From an uncultured Phascolarctobacterium sp. (GTDB lineage: Bacteria; Bacillota; Negativicutes; Acidaminococcales; Acidaminococcaceae), in NCBI RefSeq assembly GCF_937920985.1, contig NZ_CALDXR010000004.1:1-50470 (forward strand): a DNA stretch of 50,470 nt, in the 5' to 3' direction. Position 1 is the first letter of the stretch. Each line of letters begins with the position of its first letter. The position numbers were made by a program, and so were the translations under genes. A model generated the notes under the pieces. That model had not been told where the DNA came from, ran no database searches, and saw nothing but the letters and a program-made list of their open reading frames with translations. Shown here one piece after another: positions 32,733 through 41,946 of the stretch.

Positions 32733-33468
32733 CCTGATCCCTCCTTAAATAAGTTAAAGCATTTTCATATAAAGCTAAGGTAATTTCCTCCGGCTGCTTC
32801 TCCAGCAGAAACATTACCGCCAGCAAACTTTCCTTCTTATCGGCAAAGCCGCAGCGTACACGCTCAAAGTAGTAGCTTTGCAGGCTTTCCTTTACAGCCG
32901 TAAATAATATTTTATCACATTTGTAGTAGGCCAGACAATCTTCATACTTCAGCCAGGGCTGAATCCGCAGCAGCTCCGCCAGCTTGCTGCGCAGCTCCTC
33001 GCGCTGCTCGCGCTCACAGATGCTGCACATTGCCAGTCCCTTGCGCATTTGGGCACCACAGACAGGGCATTTTGTATATTCCGCAGGCGGGGCAGGTGGC
33101 TCGGCCTCCTTGGCCTTTTGCTCCTGCTTTTTGAAAAAGCTGCCGGTATGAAAGTAAACCTTTTTTATCAGCACACGTCCCAGCAAAAAGGAGTTGATTT
33201 TTTGCAGGAACAGCTGCTGCATCATATACAGCTCATTAGCCAGCATACTGTTGGCCGTACGCACATAAAGCTCGTTGCCGCTGATTTTTTCAATCGCACA
33301 GCTGCGCGCCAGGTTTTCGCCCACAATCTCGCTCCATCTGCTTTCCAGATAATGCTGCAGATAAGCCATTTTGATTTTCGGCGAAATATAAACATCTTTA
33401 TAGGTGCGGCGCGGGTCAAACAGACGGCGGATAACCTCCTCCGTAGCCTCTAAATTTTCAGCATACAT
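32692..33468 (-). CDS. DciA-like (DUF721) protein with zinc ribbon
   Basis: Residues about 15-100 form a DUF721/DciA-type domain (LESRWSEIVGENLARSCAIE, ELYVRTANSMLANELYMMQQ), a family of replicative helicase loaders. A CPVCG...CSIC zinc ribbon follows near residue 134, then a helical C-terminal domain of about 100 residues. The place between recF and remB-gyrB fits a replication role. The extra zinc ribbon and tail make it longer than plain DciA. Confidence 0.8.
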   Translation of the reverse strand: MYAENLEATEEVIRRLFDPRRTYKDVYISPKIKMAYLQHYLESRWSEIVGENLARSCAIEKISGNELYVRTANSMLANELYMMQQLFLQKINSFLLGRVLIKKVYFHTGSFFKKQEQKAKEAEPPAPPAEYTKCPVCGAQMRKGLAMCSICEREQREELRSKLAELLRIQPWLKYEDCLAYYKCDKILFTAVKESLQSYYFERVRCGFADKKESLLAVMFLLEKQPEEITLALYENALTYLRRDQGVSAFGSRLHGKK

Positions 33469-33470
33469 AA

Positions 33471-34598
33471 TCAGGCCTCGCTTATACAGCCACCGGAAAT
33501 TTTAAAATAAGCATTGCCTGCAAGCTCCGGTATCAGCTCGCGGTCATTTACTGTGATAAAGGTCTGCACTCTGCCGTCGATAAACAGCAGCAGCTGGGAG
33601 CGGCGACTGTTATCAAGCTCGCTCATAACGTCATCTAATAGCAGGACGGGGAATTCGCCCAGCTCGTTTTTGACATACTGCAGCTGCGACAGCTTCAGTG
33701 CCAGGGCACCGCTGCGCTGCTGTCCCTGGGAGCCGAAGGAGCGCAGGGACAGACCATTGAGCAAAAGCTGCAAATCGTCGCGGTGGGGGCCGATGCCTGT
33801 ATTGCCGCGCAGAATATCGATGCGCTGACGCTCCAGCAACCTGTCGCGATAAAAATCCTCTGTGGCTTCCGCAGCAGACTGCGGATAAAGCAGCTCGCTG
33901 TTGTTGGCCTTCTGCTCATAACGCACCTGCAGCATTTCGCTGCCCTGCGTAATCGAAGAGTAAATCTCGCCGGCAATAGCCTGCAGCTTTGCCAGCGCTG
34001 CCAAACGCCTGCGTACAATAGCTGCTGCCAGACGAATAAATTCCTCGTTCCAAGGCTGCAGCACCTCAGCACTGCCACCGTTATCACGCAGCTCCTTTAA
34101 AAGACGGTTGCGCTGCAGCAGCACGCGGTTATACTTCAGCAGCAGATCGTAGTAAACAGCATCAGTCTGCGCAATCTGCATATCAAAGAAGCGACGTCTT
34201 AAGGCAGGCTCACCCTTGACCAGCTGCAAATCCTCCGGCGAAAACATCACTGCATTCAGCGCGCCATAATGCTCCTTAGGACGCACGCGCGCACCGTCAA
34301 GCAGTATTTCCTTATGCCAACGCTCATGCTGACGGTATTTTTTGATTTTTACCTCGTGACTGCCGCTGAAGCTGGCATATTCTACGCCTACAGCCATCGC
34401 TTCCGTACCCATTTTCAGCATTTCCTCTTCAGCCGAGGTACGGTGCGACATACCGAAGGCACCATAAAAGATAGCCTCCAGCAGATTAGTCTTTCCCTGG
34501 GCGTTTTGCCCGTAAAAAACATTAATCATAGCAGGAAGCTGCAGCTGGCAGCTTCCATAATTGCGGAAATTAACCGCATAAAGACTATTGATTTTCAT
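33471..34598 (-). CDS. recF: DNA replication and repair protein RecF
   Basis: The 375-residue protein has the Walker A YGQNAQGKTNLLEAIFYGAF, the signature LSLRSFGSQGQQRSGALALK and Walker B FPVLLLDDVMSELD. RecF loads RecA at single-stranded gaps. Its ATG overlaps the last base of the S4 gene. Confidence 0.97.
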   Translation of the reverse strand: MKINSLYAVNFRNYGSCQLQLPAMINVFYGQNAQGKTNLLEAIFYGAFGMSHRTSAEEEMLKMGTEAMAVGVEYASFSGSHEVKIKKYRQHERWHKEILLDGARVRPKEHYGALNAVMFSPEDLQLVKGEPALRRRFFDMQIAQTDAVYYDLLLKYNRVLLQRNRLLKELRDNGGSAEVLQPWNEEFIRLAAAIVRRRLAALAKLQAIAGEIYSSITQGSEMLQVRYEQKANNSELLYPQSAAEATEDFYRDRLLERQRIDILRGNTGIGPHRDDLQLLLNGLSLRSFGSQGQQRSGALALKLSQLQYVKNELGEFPVLLLDDVMSELDNSRRSQLLLFIDGRVQTFITVNDRELIPELAGNAYFKISGGCISEA

Positions 34599-34822
34599 TA
34601 AGCTTCTTTAGCAACGGTCAGCTCTATCTGGTCATCAATATTAACTACATCGCCAGGATGTACCTTTTTGCGTTTTTCCGTTACCAGCTGGCCGTTCAGG
34701 CGGACAACGCCATCTTCAACCATCATAAATGCCTGGCCTCCGGTATCAGCAACACCGGAAAACTTCAGCAGCTTATCCATAGTAATGAATTCTGTTCTGA
34801 TTTCTACAGTTTCTTTTTGCAT
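34598..34822 (-). CDS. yaaA: S4-domain RNA-binding protein YaaA
   Basis: The 74-residue protein consists of a single S4 domain (MDKLLKFSGVADTGGQAFMM, VRLNGQLVTEKRKKVHPGDV) in the conserved dnaN-yaaA-recF order. The family is thought to act in 50S ribosome assembly. Confidence 0.92.
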   Translation of the reverse strand: MQKETVEIRTEFITMDKLLKFSGVADTGGQAFMMVEDGVVRLNGQLVTEKRKKVHPGDVVNIDDQIELTVAKEA

Positions 34823-34834
34823 AATAGCCGCTCC

Positions 34835-35944
34835 TTAGAAAACAACGCGTACCGGAGTAACGATATAGGTATAATCAGGCTCTTCAGCGCAGGTAACGCA
34901 AACAGGGCTGAGAGAGGTATTCATGGATAAAACTGCTTCTTCTGCTTCCAGGTTCTTCAGAATATCCAGGATATACTTAGCATTAAAGGCAACATTCAGC
35001 GGGTCACCAACAGTCTGGCAGGCAACAACCTCCAGGCCGGTACCAACATCCGGGCTGCTGCTGGTAATAGTAATTTCCTCAGCAGCTACGCTCATTTTTA
35101 TAATGCTGTAGTCTCCGTCAGTAGAGAAGAGTGCCACGCGTTCAACAGCGCCTGCCAGCTCTTTAATGTTGACCTTGCTGGTCAGAGCGAATTTAGGCGG
35201 GATAACACGACGGTAATCCGGGAACTGGCCTTCAATCAGGCGGGAAACGATAACAACGTTATCAATTACAACCATAATCTGGTTATTGAGCAGGGAAATA
35301 ATTACCTGCTGCGGTACTTCGCCGGTCAGATTACGGGAAATTTCCGTCAGTACCTTGGAAGGGATAATCATGCTGATAGCTTCATTTCCCTCATAAGGCA
35401 GAGATTTGATAGCCAGACGATGGGTATTGGTGCCGACAAAGGTAATTTTGCCGTCTTTAGCCTCTACGAGGATACCGGTAAACAGAGGTCTTGCTTCATC
35501 AGTAGAACAGGAGAAGATCGTCTTTTTAATCAGCTCCTTAATCATGCTGTCATCAAGTGCAATGGTTCTGTCTGCATCAAAGGTGGGAAATTTAGGATAA
35601 TCATCTTCATTCATTAAGAAGAGCTGATATTCAGATTTACCGGAGCTTACTTTAATAGCATGCTTTTCAGCATTTTTGCTGATAGTCAGGCTTTCACCGG
35701 GCAATTTACGGATAAGGTCAGCAAAATGCTTGGCAGAAACAACTATTTCCCCCGGTTCGCTGATTTCAGCATCAATGGTGCAGGAAATAGCCATGTTTAA
35801 ATCCATAGCTTGTATTTCCAGCTTGTCAGCTGATGCGATTACATGAATACCGGAAAAGATAGGTGTGCTTGGCTTGGAAATAATTGCTCTTTGAACTGTC
35901 TGGATGGCTTTATTTAAGCTGTTGGTATTACAGGAAATTATCAT
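34835..35944 (-). CDS. dnaN: DNA polymerase III beta sliding clamp
   Basis: At 369 residues this is full length. ISKPSTPIFSGIHVIASADK, KLPGESLTISK, and the C-terminal YIVTPVRVVF are typical. AAGGAGG lies about 11 bases before the ATG. The clamp holds the replicase on DNA; the gene lies directly beside the predicted unwinding region of oriC. Confidence 0.97.
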   Translation of the reverse strand: MIISCNTNSLNKAIQTVQRAIISKPSTPIFSGIHVIASADKLEIQAMDLNMAISCTIDAEISEPGEIVVSAKHFADLIRKLPGESLTISKNAEKHAIKVSSGKSEYQLFLMNEDDYPKFPTFDADRTIALDDSMIKELIKKTIFSCSTDEARPLFTGILVEAKDGKITFVGTNTHRLAIKSLPYEGNEAISMIIPSKVLTEISRNLTGEVPQQVIISLLNNQIMVVIDNVVIVSRLIEGQFPDYRRVIPPKFALTSKVNIKELAGAVERVALFSTDGDYSIIKMSVAAEEITITSSSPDVGTGLEVVACQTVGDPLNVAFNAKYILDILKNLEAEEAVLSMNTSLSPVCVTCAEEPDYTYIVTPVRVVF

Positions 35945-35964
35945 TTGTTCACAGTCCTCCTTGG

Positions 35965-36194
35965 TTTTTTAATACTGTTATAATATATAAAAAGTAGTCG
36001 ACGTAGTAGTAGAGCCTGTTAGTTATGTGGAAAAGTACCGCAAGCTCAGTCGTGATGGGTTATTTCCCATGTATATAAAGCTGTTGATAACCGGGAAATA
36101 ATATACACACAATCTACAGGGAAAAATTTTATCAACTGGTGCCCCAAAGTTATGCACAGTTTAGGGGCAAGTTATCAACAGTTTTTGTGGATAA
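35965..36194. other. oriC: unwinding region, DnaA trios and DnaA boxes
   Basis: From dnaN toward dnaA: an AT-rich stretch (35965-35994), TAG at 35995 and TAGTAGTAG (36004-36012) as DnaA-trio candidates, then DnaA-box-like 9-mers. These are TGTGGAAAA (36026-36034), TGTTGATAA (36083-36091), TTATGCACA (36150-36158), TTATCAACA (36172-36180) and a perfect TGTGGATAA (36186-36194). This matches the Bacillus basal unwinding layout, with the trio between boxes and DUE. Strand bias of genes switches here. Confidence 0.85.
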
Positions 36195-36205
36195 CTTTTT
36201 TACTG

Positions 36206-37591
36206 TTATTGCCGTAAGATTTCTATGATTTCCTGCAGCTCGTTTTGGAAGGCGAGGCTGCTGTTTTTGCATTTGCTGATTTTTTCATAAGCATGGATAA
36301 CGGTGGTATGGTCACGTCCGCCAAAGAGTTCACCGATACGCGGATAAGATAAATCAGCCAGTTCACGGCAAAGATACATAGCTACCTGACGCGGGAAGGC
36401 AATGTTCTGGGTACGCTTCTTATTGAACAGCTCATCCTGCTTTACATTGTAGTGGTCAGCAATAACCTTGATGATGCCTTCAAAGGTGATGGTTTTGCTT
36501 TTGAGTTTGATATCGTTGCCCATGTCTGCGAGAACCTTTTGCGCAGTTTCTACAGTGATGGGCATATGCATCAGGGAGGTATATGCTACTATTTTGTTGT
36601 AGGCGCCTTCGATTTCACGGATGTTGGTGGCGATGTTGGTTGCCAGCAGGGTGATGACATCGGTAGGCAGGGTGATATTGTCGGATGCTGCCTTGGTACG
36701 CAGGATGGCCATACGTGTTTCCAGGTCAGGTGTCTGGATGTCAGCTGTCAGTCCCTGGTCAAAACGGGAACGCAGGCGGTCTTCCAGCGTTTCAATTTCG
36801 CGGGGGGGACGGTCACTGGAGATGATGATCTGCTTATCGGCATCCTTCAGTGCATTAAATGTATGGAAGAATTCTACCTGCGTCTGCTCCTTTCCCTTCA
36901 GAAACTGGATATCGTCGATAATCAGACAGTCGATATTGCGATATTTCTGACGGAAGGCTTCCGTGGTTTTGTTCTGAATAGAGTTGATGATTTCGTTGGT
37001 GAATTTTTCACTGGAGGTGTACAGTACCTTCATGCTGGGATTATTCTGCTTGATGCGGTTGCCGATAGCGTGCATCAGATGTGTTTTTCCCAGACCAACG
37101 CCGCCATAAAGGAAGAGAGGATTGTAGGCGTGCGCCGGGTCATTGGCTACTGCCTGCGCTGCTGCGTGGGCAAAGCGGTTGGAGTTGCCGATGACAAAGG
37201 TTTCAAAAACGTATTTAGGGTTCAGGTTGCTTTCATCGGGCTGCTGCACAGAGGTGTTTTCGTTAAACAGCTGCTGCTGTTCACGCTTGGCAGGTATAGC
37301 GGGCAGCTCTTCGGCCGGAGAATTGTCGCTGCTGCCGTTGTCCATGGTTTCGATGATGAGCTTGATGTTTTTGCTCATAATGCCTGCAAGGACGCCTTCG
37401 ATAACCTGAGCGTAGTTTTCCTCCAGCATAGTTTTAAAGAAATCGTTTTTGACAGCTACTTTGTAGTAGGTATCTGTCACCTCTAACGGCATAATAGGTT
37501 TTATCCAGACGTTAAAAACCTTTTCATTAAAGGATTCCTTTAATTTGTCCTTACATCTGACCCAGATTTCCGCTAAATCATAGGAATTCAT
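36206..37591 (-). CDS. dnaA: Chromosomal replication initiator DnaA
   Basis: The 461 residues include the N-terminal domain, AAA+ Walker A YGGVGLGKTHLMHAIG, Walker B CLIIDDIQFLKGKEQTQ, sensor TLEDRLRSRFDQGL, and the DNA-binding signature YPRIGELFGGRDHTTVIHAY. It heads the leftward cluster; its promoter contains a DnaA box. Confidence 0.98.
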   Translation of the reverse strand: MNSYDLAEIWVRCKDKLKESFNEKVFNVWIKPIMPLEVTDTYYKVAVKNDFFKTMLEENYAQVIEGVLAGIMSKNIKLIIETMDNGSSDNSPAEELPAIPAKREQQQLFNENTSVQQPDESNLNPKYVFETFVIGNSNRFAHAAAQAVANDPAHAYNPLFLYGGVGLGKTHLMHAIGNRIKQNNPSMKVLYTSSEKFTNEIINSIQNKTTEAFRQKYRNIDCLIIDDIQFLKGKEQTQVEFFHTFNALKDADKQIIISSDRPPREIETLEDRLRSRFDQGLTADIQTPDLETRMAILRTKAASDNITLPTDVITLLATNIATNIREIEGAYNKIVAYTSLMHMPITVETAQKVLADMGNDIKLKSKTITFEGIIKVIADHYNVKQDELFNKKRTQNIAFPRQVAMYLCRELADLSYPRIGELFGGRDHTTVIHAYEKISKCKNSSLAFQNELQEIIEILRQ

Positions 37592-37705
37592 ATAGATACA
37601 TCCTTTCTCGCTAAAATTAGAAAAATAAAAACGACAGCCTGCATTGCCCGCGGAAGGGCGTGTAAGCGCCGGTTAAATTACAAGAGAAGCTAAATTTCCA
37701 TATAT

Positions 37706-37734
37706 ATTTTAGCAGACTGTGGATAACTTCGCAA
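37706..37734 (-). promoter_or_regulatory. dnaA promoter with DnaA box in the spacer
   Basis: Minus strand TTGCGA (37729-37734), 17-base spacer, TAAAAT (37706-37711). The perfect DnaA box TTATCCACA occupies 37718-37726 inside the spacer, so DnaA binding should block RNA polymerase. Confidence 0.75.
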
Positions 37735-37782
37735 ATTTCCCAAGAAAAATTTCGCAGTTGGCAGAAAAATAGCGGTTTTTAC

Positions 37783-37811
37783 TTGACGAAGTTTTTATTT
37801 TCCCATATAAT
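37783..37811 (+). promoter_or_regulatory. rpmH promoter
   Basis: TTGACG (37783-37788), 17-base spacer, TATAAT (37806-37811), leader of about 135 bases. A near-match DnaA box GGTGGATAA (37929-37937) overlaps the rpmH ribosome binding region. Together with the dnaA promoter this fills the 360-base gap between dnaA and rpmH. Confidence 0.8.
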
Positions 37812-37951
37812 AAGTTAGTAATACCTTGCGTGGTGCTGCAGGTGCTGAAAAAGCGCGTTACAGCCGCGTTGGTATAACAAATAACAGCTATCAATATTCA
37901 CATACATTAGAAATTGATAAAATTTTGCGGTGGATAAGGAGGGAATACTGA

Positions 37952-38086
37952 ATGAAGCGTACTTTTCAACCTAACAATCTCAGAAGAAAAAGAACTCATG
38001 GTTTCAGAGAAAGAATGAAAACTTTGGGCGGTCGTCAAGTTCTCAAAAGAAGACGTGCTAGAGGCAGAAAGAAATTGTCTGCATAA
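37952..38086 (+). CDS. rpmH: 50S ribosomal protein L34
   Basis: The 44-residue product begins MKRTFQPNNLRRKRTHGF, continues RMKTLGGRQVLKRRRARGRK and ends with KLSA, which is an unmistakable L34. GGAGG lies about 8 bases before the ATG. First gene of the rightward arm. Confidence 0.98.
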   Translation: MKRTFQPNNLRRKRTHGFRERMKTLGGRQVLKRRRARGRKKLSA

Positions 38087-38092
38087 CATTAT

Positions 38093-38122
38093 AAAATAGG
38101 CCGCGCAAGTGGCCTATTTTTT
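38093..38122 (+). terminator. Terminator or attenuator between rpmH and rnpA
   Basis: AAAATAGGCC (38093-38102) pairs with GGCCTATTTT (38111-38120) over an 8-base loop, then TT. Such partial termination would set a high L34 to RNase P protein ratio. Confidence 0.7.
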
Positions 38123-38145
38123 CCATGCGGGCAGGTGTGCATTTG

Positions 38146-38502
38146 ATGCAAAAGAAAAAGTTTACTTTAAAAAAATTAAATCGACTTAAATCGAAGAAAA
38201 GTTTCCAGCTTGTCTATGTTAAAGGACGCACTGTTGTTGACGCTATGTCGGTTTTTTATATTCTTCCGGAACAGGGCGAGGATATAAAAATTGGTTTGGC
38301 AGTGGGCAAAAAGCTTGGCTGCGCTGTGGTGCGCAATCGTGTTAAGCGTATGATGCGTGAGGTATTCCGCATGCATAAGGCAGAACTCAAAAAGGGCTAT
38401 CATATAGTTTGGGTGGCTCGCAAGAAGCTGACAAAGGCTGACTACAAGACTTTTGAGCGTGTATTTTTAAGACTGGCAAAAAGGGCAGCTCTGCTGCAGT
38501 AA
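38146..38502 (+). CDS. rnpA: Ribonuclease P protein component
   Basis: The ATG at 38146 (AGGTG 8 bases before it) gives 118 residues starting MQKKKFTLKKLNRLKSKKSF. An ATG seven codons earlier lies hard against the hairpin. The RNR signature is GCAVVRNRVKRMMREVFR. It assists the RNase P RNA in tRNA 5' maturation. Confidence 0.93.
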   Translation: MQKKKFTLKKLNRLKSKKSFQLVYVKGRTVVDAMSVFYILPEQGEDIKIGLAVGKKLGCAVVRNRVKRMMREVFRMHKAELKKGYHIVWVARKKLTKADYKTFERVFLRLAKRAALLQ

Positions 38503-38517
38503 TAAGGATAGAAGGCT

Positions 38518-38727
38518 ATGAGCAGGTTACTGATTTTGTGTATAAGATTCTATCAGATTTTTATATCACCGCTGAAACCGCCGACCTGCAGGTTTTATCC
38601 TACATGTTCAGCGTATGCTATTGAAGCGATTCAGAAGAAGGGACCGGTGAAGGGTACCTGGCTGGCGATTAAGCGTATTGCTAAATGCCATCCCTTTCAT
38701 CCCGGTGGCTATGACCCGGTGCCGTAA
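38518..38727 (+). CDS. yidD: Membrane protein insertion efficiency factor YidD
   Basis: The 69 residues carry the family signature IRFYQIFISPLKPPTCRFYP and TCSAYAIEAIQKKG, then CHPFHPGGYDPVP. It is conserved between rnpA and yidC and helps YidC-dependent insertion. Confidence 0.95.
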   Translation: MSRLLILCIRFYQIFISPLKPPTCRFYPTCSAYAIEAIQKKGPVKGTWLAIKRIAKCHPFHPGGYDPVP

Positions 38728-38772
38728 GCATACTATTAAGCTATAACACTTTGTTTATTAAGGAGTGATATC

Positions 38773-39417
38773 TTGGATTTTCTCGCTAATATCGTACAAC
38801 AGGTGTTAACTGTGCTCTATAACTTTACTGAGAGCATTGGTATACCGAACCTTGGCCTGGCTATTGTGTTAATGACCATTATTATTAAGCTGATTATGTA
38901 TCCGCTGACTCAAAAGCAGATTCAGTCAACTAAGGCTATGATGGAAATTCAGCCGAAGATGAAGGCTTTGCAGGAAAAATATAAGGATGATAAACAGCGC
39001 CTGAATATGGAGCTAGCTAATTTATATAAGAGCGAAGGCGTTAATCCGCTGGCAGGCTGCCTGCCTCTGCTCATCCAGATGCCGATCATGATTGGTATTT
39101 TCTACGGTATCCGTGATTACAACTATGCAGCACATCCGGAACTCATTACCAGCTTTTTATGGCTGGCTGATATTTCCAAGGCAGATCCGACCTATGTTCT
39201 GCCGGTGCTTTCCGCATTGACTACCTTTATTCAGACTAAGCAGACTATGCCGGCAAGCGGCGGTGGTGCACAGAACAAGATGATGATGTACTTCATGCCG
39301 TTGTTCATCGGTTATATCAGCTTGACCTTCCCTGCAGGCCTGGTTCTGTATTGGGTTGTAATGAATATTATGCAGATTGCACAGCAGTCTATTATGAACA
39401 GAGCTGCGGCTAAATAA
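38773..39417 (+). CDS. yidC: Membrane protein insertase YidC/OxaI
   Basis: The start codon is TTG with AAGGAG seven bases before it. The 214-residue product is the short form without a periplasmic domain: KLIMYPLTQKQIQSTKAMME, EGVNPLAGCLPLLIQMPIMI, and PAGLVLYWVVMNIMQIAQQ. No lipoprotein cysteine precedes the first segment. It inserts membrane proteins alone or with Sec. Confidence 0.95.
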   Translation: MDFLANIVQQVLTVLYNFTESIGIPNLGLAIVLMTIIIKLIMYPLTQKQIQSTKAMMEIQPKMKALQEKYKDDKQRLNMELANLYKSEGVNPLAGCLPLLIQMPIMIGIFYGIRDYNYAAHPELITSFLWLADISKADPTYVLPVLSALTTFIQTKQTMPASGGGAQNKMMMYFMPLFIGYISLTFPAGLVLYWVVMNIMQIAQQSIMNRAAAK

Positions 39418-39444
39418 CGTGTAAGCGTATAGGAGTTGGTAAAG

Positions 39445-40362
39445 ATGGCTTTTGTTGAAAAGACCGGTAAGAGTGTGGACGAAGCTGTTGCAGCAGCTTT
39501 GGCAGAACTGAATGTTACAGCTGATGAGGCTGTTGTTGAAGTATTAGAAGAAGCAAAGAAGGGCTTTTTAGGCTTTGGCCGTAAGGATGCCCGTGTACGC
39601 GTAAGCGTTAAGCCTGCAGTTGAAGAAAAACCTGCAGAGGCTGCACCCGTTGCTGAGAAAACAGTAAGCGAGGCTGCTGCTGACGCTGTAGCTGCAGTGA
39701 AGGAGGCCGCTGCTGTTGCTGCCGGTGCTCTGGCTAAAAAGGCAGATGCTGTGAAGGCTGATGCTGCTGTAGCTGCTGAAGACTTCAAGAAGAAGGCTGC
39801 AGATGCTAAGGATGACGCAGTGGATGATGCTATTGCAGCGCTGAATGCTTTGAAGAGCGAGCGCCGCGAACGTCAGAACCGCGAACCGCGTAAATACAAT
39901 GTAAGTGATGAGGCAGTTGCTGCTGCTAAGGAATTTTTGCAGAAAATCTTCAATGCTATGCATATTGAGGTTGCTATGGAAAAATTCATCAACAAAAATG
40001 ACGGCAGCGTTACCTTCCGCCTGCATGGTGATGATATGGGTATTTTAATCGGCAAGCATGGACAGACCTTAGACAGCTTGCAATACCTGACTAATCTTGT
40101 TGCTAATAAGAACAGCAACGAGCGTGTGCGTGTAATCATTGATGTGGAGGATTACCGTGACCGCCGTATTGAGACTCTTAACCGCCTGGCTGCACGTCTG
40201 GCAGATAAGGTTAAACGTACCGGTGAGCGCGTAGCCCTGGAGCCTATGAATCCGCACGAGCGCAAGATTATCCATATGGCACTTCAGGGTGACCGTCGTG
40301 TTACTACTCTGAGCGAGGGCGATGAGCCTTATCGTCATGTGGTTATCGAGCTGAAAAAATAA
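39445..40362 (+). CDS. jag: Jag/KhpB RNA-binding protein
   Basis: The ATG at 39445 has AGGAG nine bases upstream, giving 305 residues. Jag-N domain (VEKTGKSVDEAVAAALAELN, KKGFLGFGRKDARVRV), a long alanine/lysine-rich linker of about 85 residues, a KH domain (ILIGKHGQTLDSLQYLTNLV) and an R3H domain (MNPHERKIIHMALQ) follow in order. The linker is longer and more alanine-rich than in Bacillus. Jag acts with YidC and KhpA in cell-envelope growth control. Confidence 0.93.
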   Translation: MAFVEKTGKSVDEAVAAALAELNVTADEAVVEVLEEAKKGFLGFGRKDARVRVSVKPAVEEKPAEAAPVAEKTVSEAAADAVAAVKEAAAVAAGALAKKADAVKADAAVAAEDFKKKAADAKDDAVDDAIAALNALKSERRERQNREPRKYNVSDEAVAAAKEFLQKIFNAMHIEVAMEKFINKNDGSVTFRLHGDDMGILIGKHGQTLDSLQYLTNLVANKNSNERVRVIIDVEDYRDRRIETLNRLAARLADKVKRTGERVALEPMNPHERKIIHMALQGDRRVTTLSEGDEPYRHVVIELKK

Positions 40363-40372
40363 AATATAAAGC

Positions 40373-40422
40373 AAGGCTGTCGCGTTAAGTTAATTAGAGG
40401 CTTATTTGCGGCAGCCTTTTTT
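40373..40422 (+). terminator. Terminator after jag
   Basis: AAGGCTGTCGC (40373-40383) pairs with GCGGCAGCCTT (40408-40418), one G-U pair, followed by six T. It separates the rpmH-jag and mnmE-noc units. Confidence 0.8.
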
Positions 40423-40468
40423 CCGTACTGAGCTTTTTGTGCGGTACAGATAAAAGAAGGGGTGTCAT

Positions 40469-41848
40469 ATGGCTGAGGATACAATTAGTGCTGTTACTAC
40501 GGCTCTTGGCGAGGGTGCTGTAGGTATTGTGCGTATTAGCGGACCTGAGGCGCTGGCAGTGGGAGAGTCCTTGTTTAAGGCGGCTTCGGGCAGGGCGCTG
40601 GGTGCATATCCGGTGAATACGCTTGCTTATGGCCATGTTTATGATGTGGACGGCAGCCTGGTAGATGAGGTGCTGGCGGTGTATATGCGTGCTCCCCGTT
40701 CCTATACGGCGGAGGATGTGGTGGAAATCCAGTGCCACGGCGGTGTGCAGCCGCTGCAGAAGATTCTGCAGCTGACTTTTGCTGCCGGTGCGCGTCCGGC
40801 AGAGGCTGGCGAGTTTACGAAGCGCGCGTTTTTGAATGGCAGGATTGACCTGACGCAGGCTGAGGCGGTTATGGATATTATCCGTTCGCGCAGTGAGACG
40901 AGCCTGAAGCTGGCTGCGCGTCAGCAGCAGGGCCAGCTGGCAGGTGAGCTGCGCAGTTTGCGTAAGCAGCTTGTGGATGTGGTTGTTAATCTGGAGGCTG
41001 TGATTGATTATCCGGAGGAGGATATCGAGGATGTTACCTATGGCAGGGTGCAGGAGAGCTTGACTACTGTGTGCAGCGGCATTGAGCATTTGCTGGCGCA
41101 TGCGCATACGGGCAAGATTTTGCGCGAGGGCTTGCGTACTGCTATTGTGGGACGTCCGAACGTGGGTAAGTCTAGTCTGCTGAACGCTTTACTGCGGGAG
41201 GAGCGCGCGATTGTTTCGCAGTACGCCGGTACGACGCGTGATGTTATTGAGGAACAGCTGCTGCTTGATGGTGTGCCGCTGGTGCTGGCGGATACTGCAG
41301 GCATTCGTGCTACCGAGGATTTTGTGGAGAAAATCGGCGTGGAGAAGAGCCGCCAGCTGTTGGCGGATTCGGAGCTGGTTATCTGCGTGATTGATGGCAG
41401 CGAGGGCCTGACGGCTGAGGATGAGGCGATTTTAGAGGCTGCGGCCGGGAAGCCCTGTGTGGTGATTGTGAATAAGAGCGATTTGCCGCAGCAGGTTGAT
41501 TTGGTGCAGCTGCGTGAGCGTTTTGGTGCTGATAAGGTGATGACGCTTTCTGCCAAGACTCTTGTTGGTATTGAGGCGTTTACTGCCTGGCTGAAGAGTT
41601 ATGTTTATGGCAGTAAGGGTACGCTTGATGATGGTGCGTATATTCAGAATGCGCGTCAGGAGCGTTTGCTGCGTGAGGCGCTGGCTGGTTTGCAGGATGC
41701 GGAGGTTGCGGCGCAGGATTATTTGCCGTATGATTGTATTGTGATTGATGTGCGCTCGGCGATTGACCTGTTAGGGGAGATTACGGGTGATACGGTGCAG
41801 GATGAGATTATCAATGAGATTTTTGAGAGGTTCTGTATCGGTAAGTAG
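40469..41848 (+). CDS. mnmE: tRNA modification GTPase MnmE
   Basis: The 459 residues show AEDTISAVTTALGEGAVGIV at the start and the GTPase motifs GRPNVGKSSLLNALL, DTAGIR and NKSD. The C-terminal CIGK with the preceding FERF is the formyl-folate-linked end of the family. With MnmG it modifies U34 of tRNA wobble positions. Confidence 0.97.
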   Translation: MAEDTISAVTTALGEGAVGIVRISGPEALAVGESLFKAASGRALGAYPVNTLAYGHVYDVDGSLVDEVLAVYMRAPRSYTAEDVVEIQCHGGVQPLQKILQLTFAAGARPAEAGEFTKRAFLNGRIDLTQAEAVMDIIRSRSETSLKLAARQQQGQLAGELRSLRKQLVDVVVNLEAVIDYPEEDIEDVTYGRVQESLTTVCSGIEHLLAHAHTGKILREGLRTAIVGRPNVGKSSLLNALLREERAIVSQYAGTTRDVIEEQLLLDGVPLVLADTAGIRATEDFVEKIGVEKSRQLLADSELVICVIDGSEGLTAEDEAILEAAAGKPCVVIVNKSDLPQQVDLVQLRERFGADKVMTLSAKTLVGIEAFTAWLKSYVYGSKGTLDDGAYIQNARQERLLREALAGLQDAEVAAQDYLPYDCIVIDVRSAIDLLGEITGDTVQDEIINEIFERFCIGK

Positions 41849-41946
41849 GGGGAAGCGACGCAACCCTTCCGTCTGCTCGCTGAAGCTCGCAGCCACCTTC
41901 CCTTTCAGGGAAGATATAATGATATATTGAAACTCTAACTTTCTAT

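Noticed and set aside
36060..36101. Noc-binding site candidate TTATTTCCC ... GGGAAATAA near oriC
   Set aside because: The half sites resemble ATTTCCCGGGAAAT but are separated by 24 bases, so it is not a real site by the known consensus.
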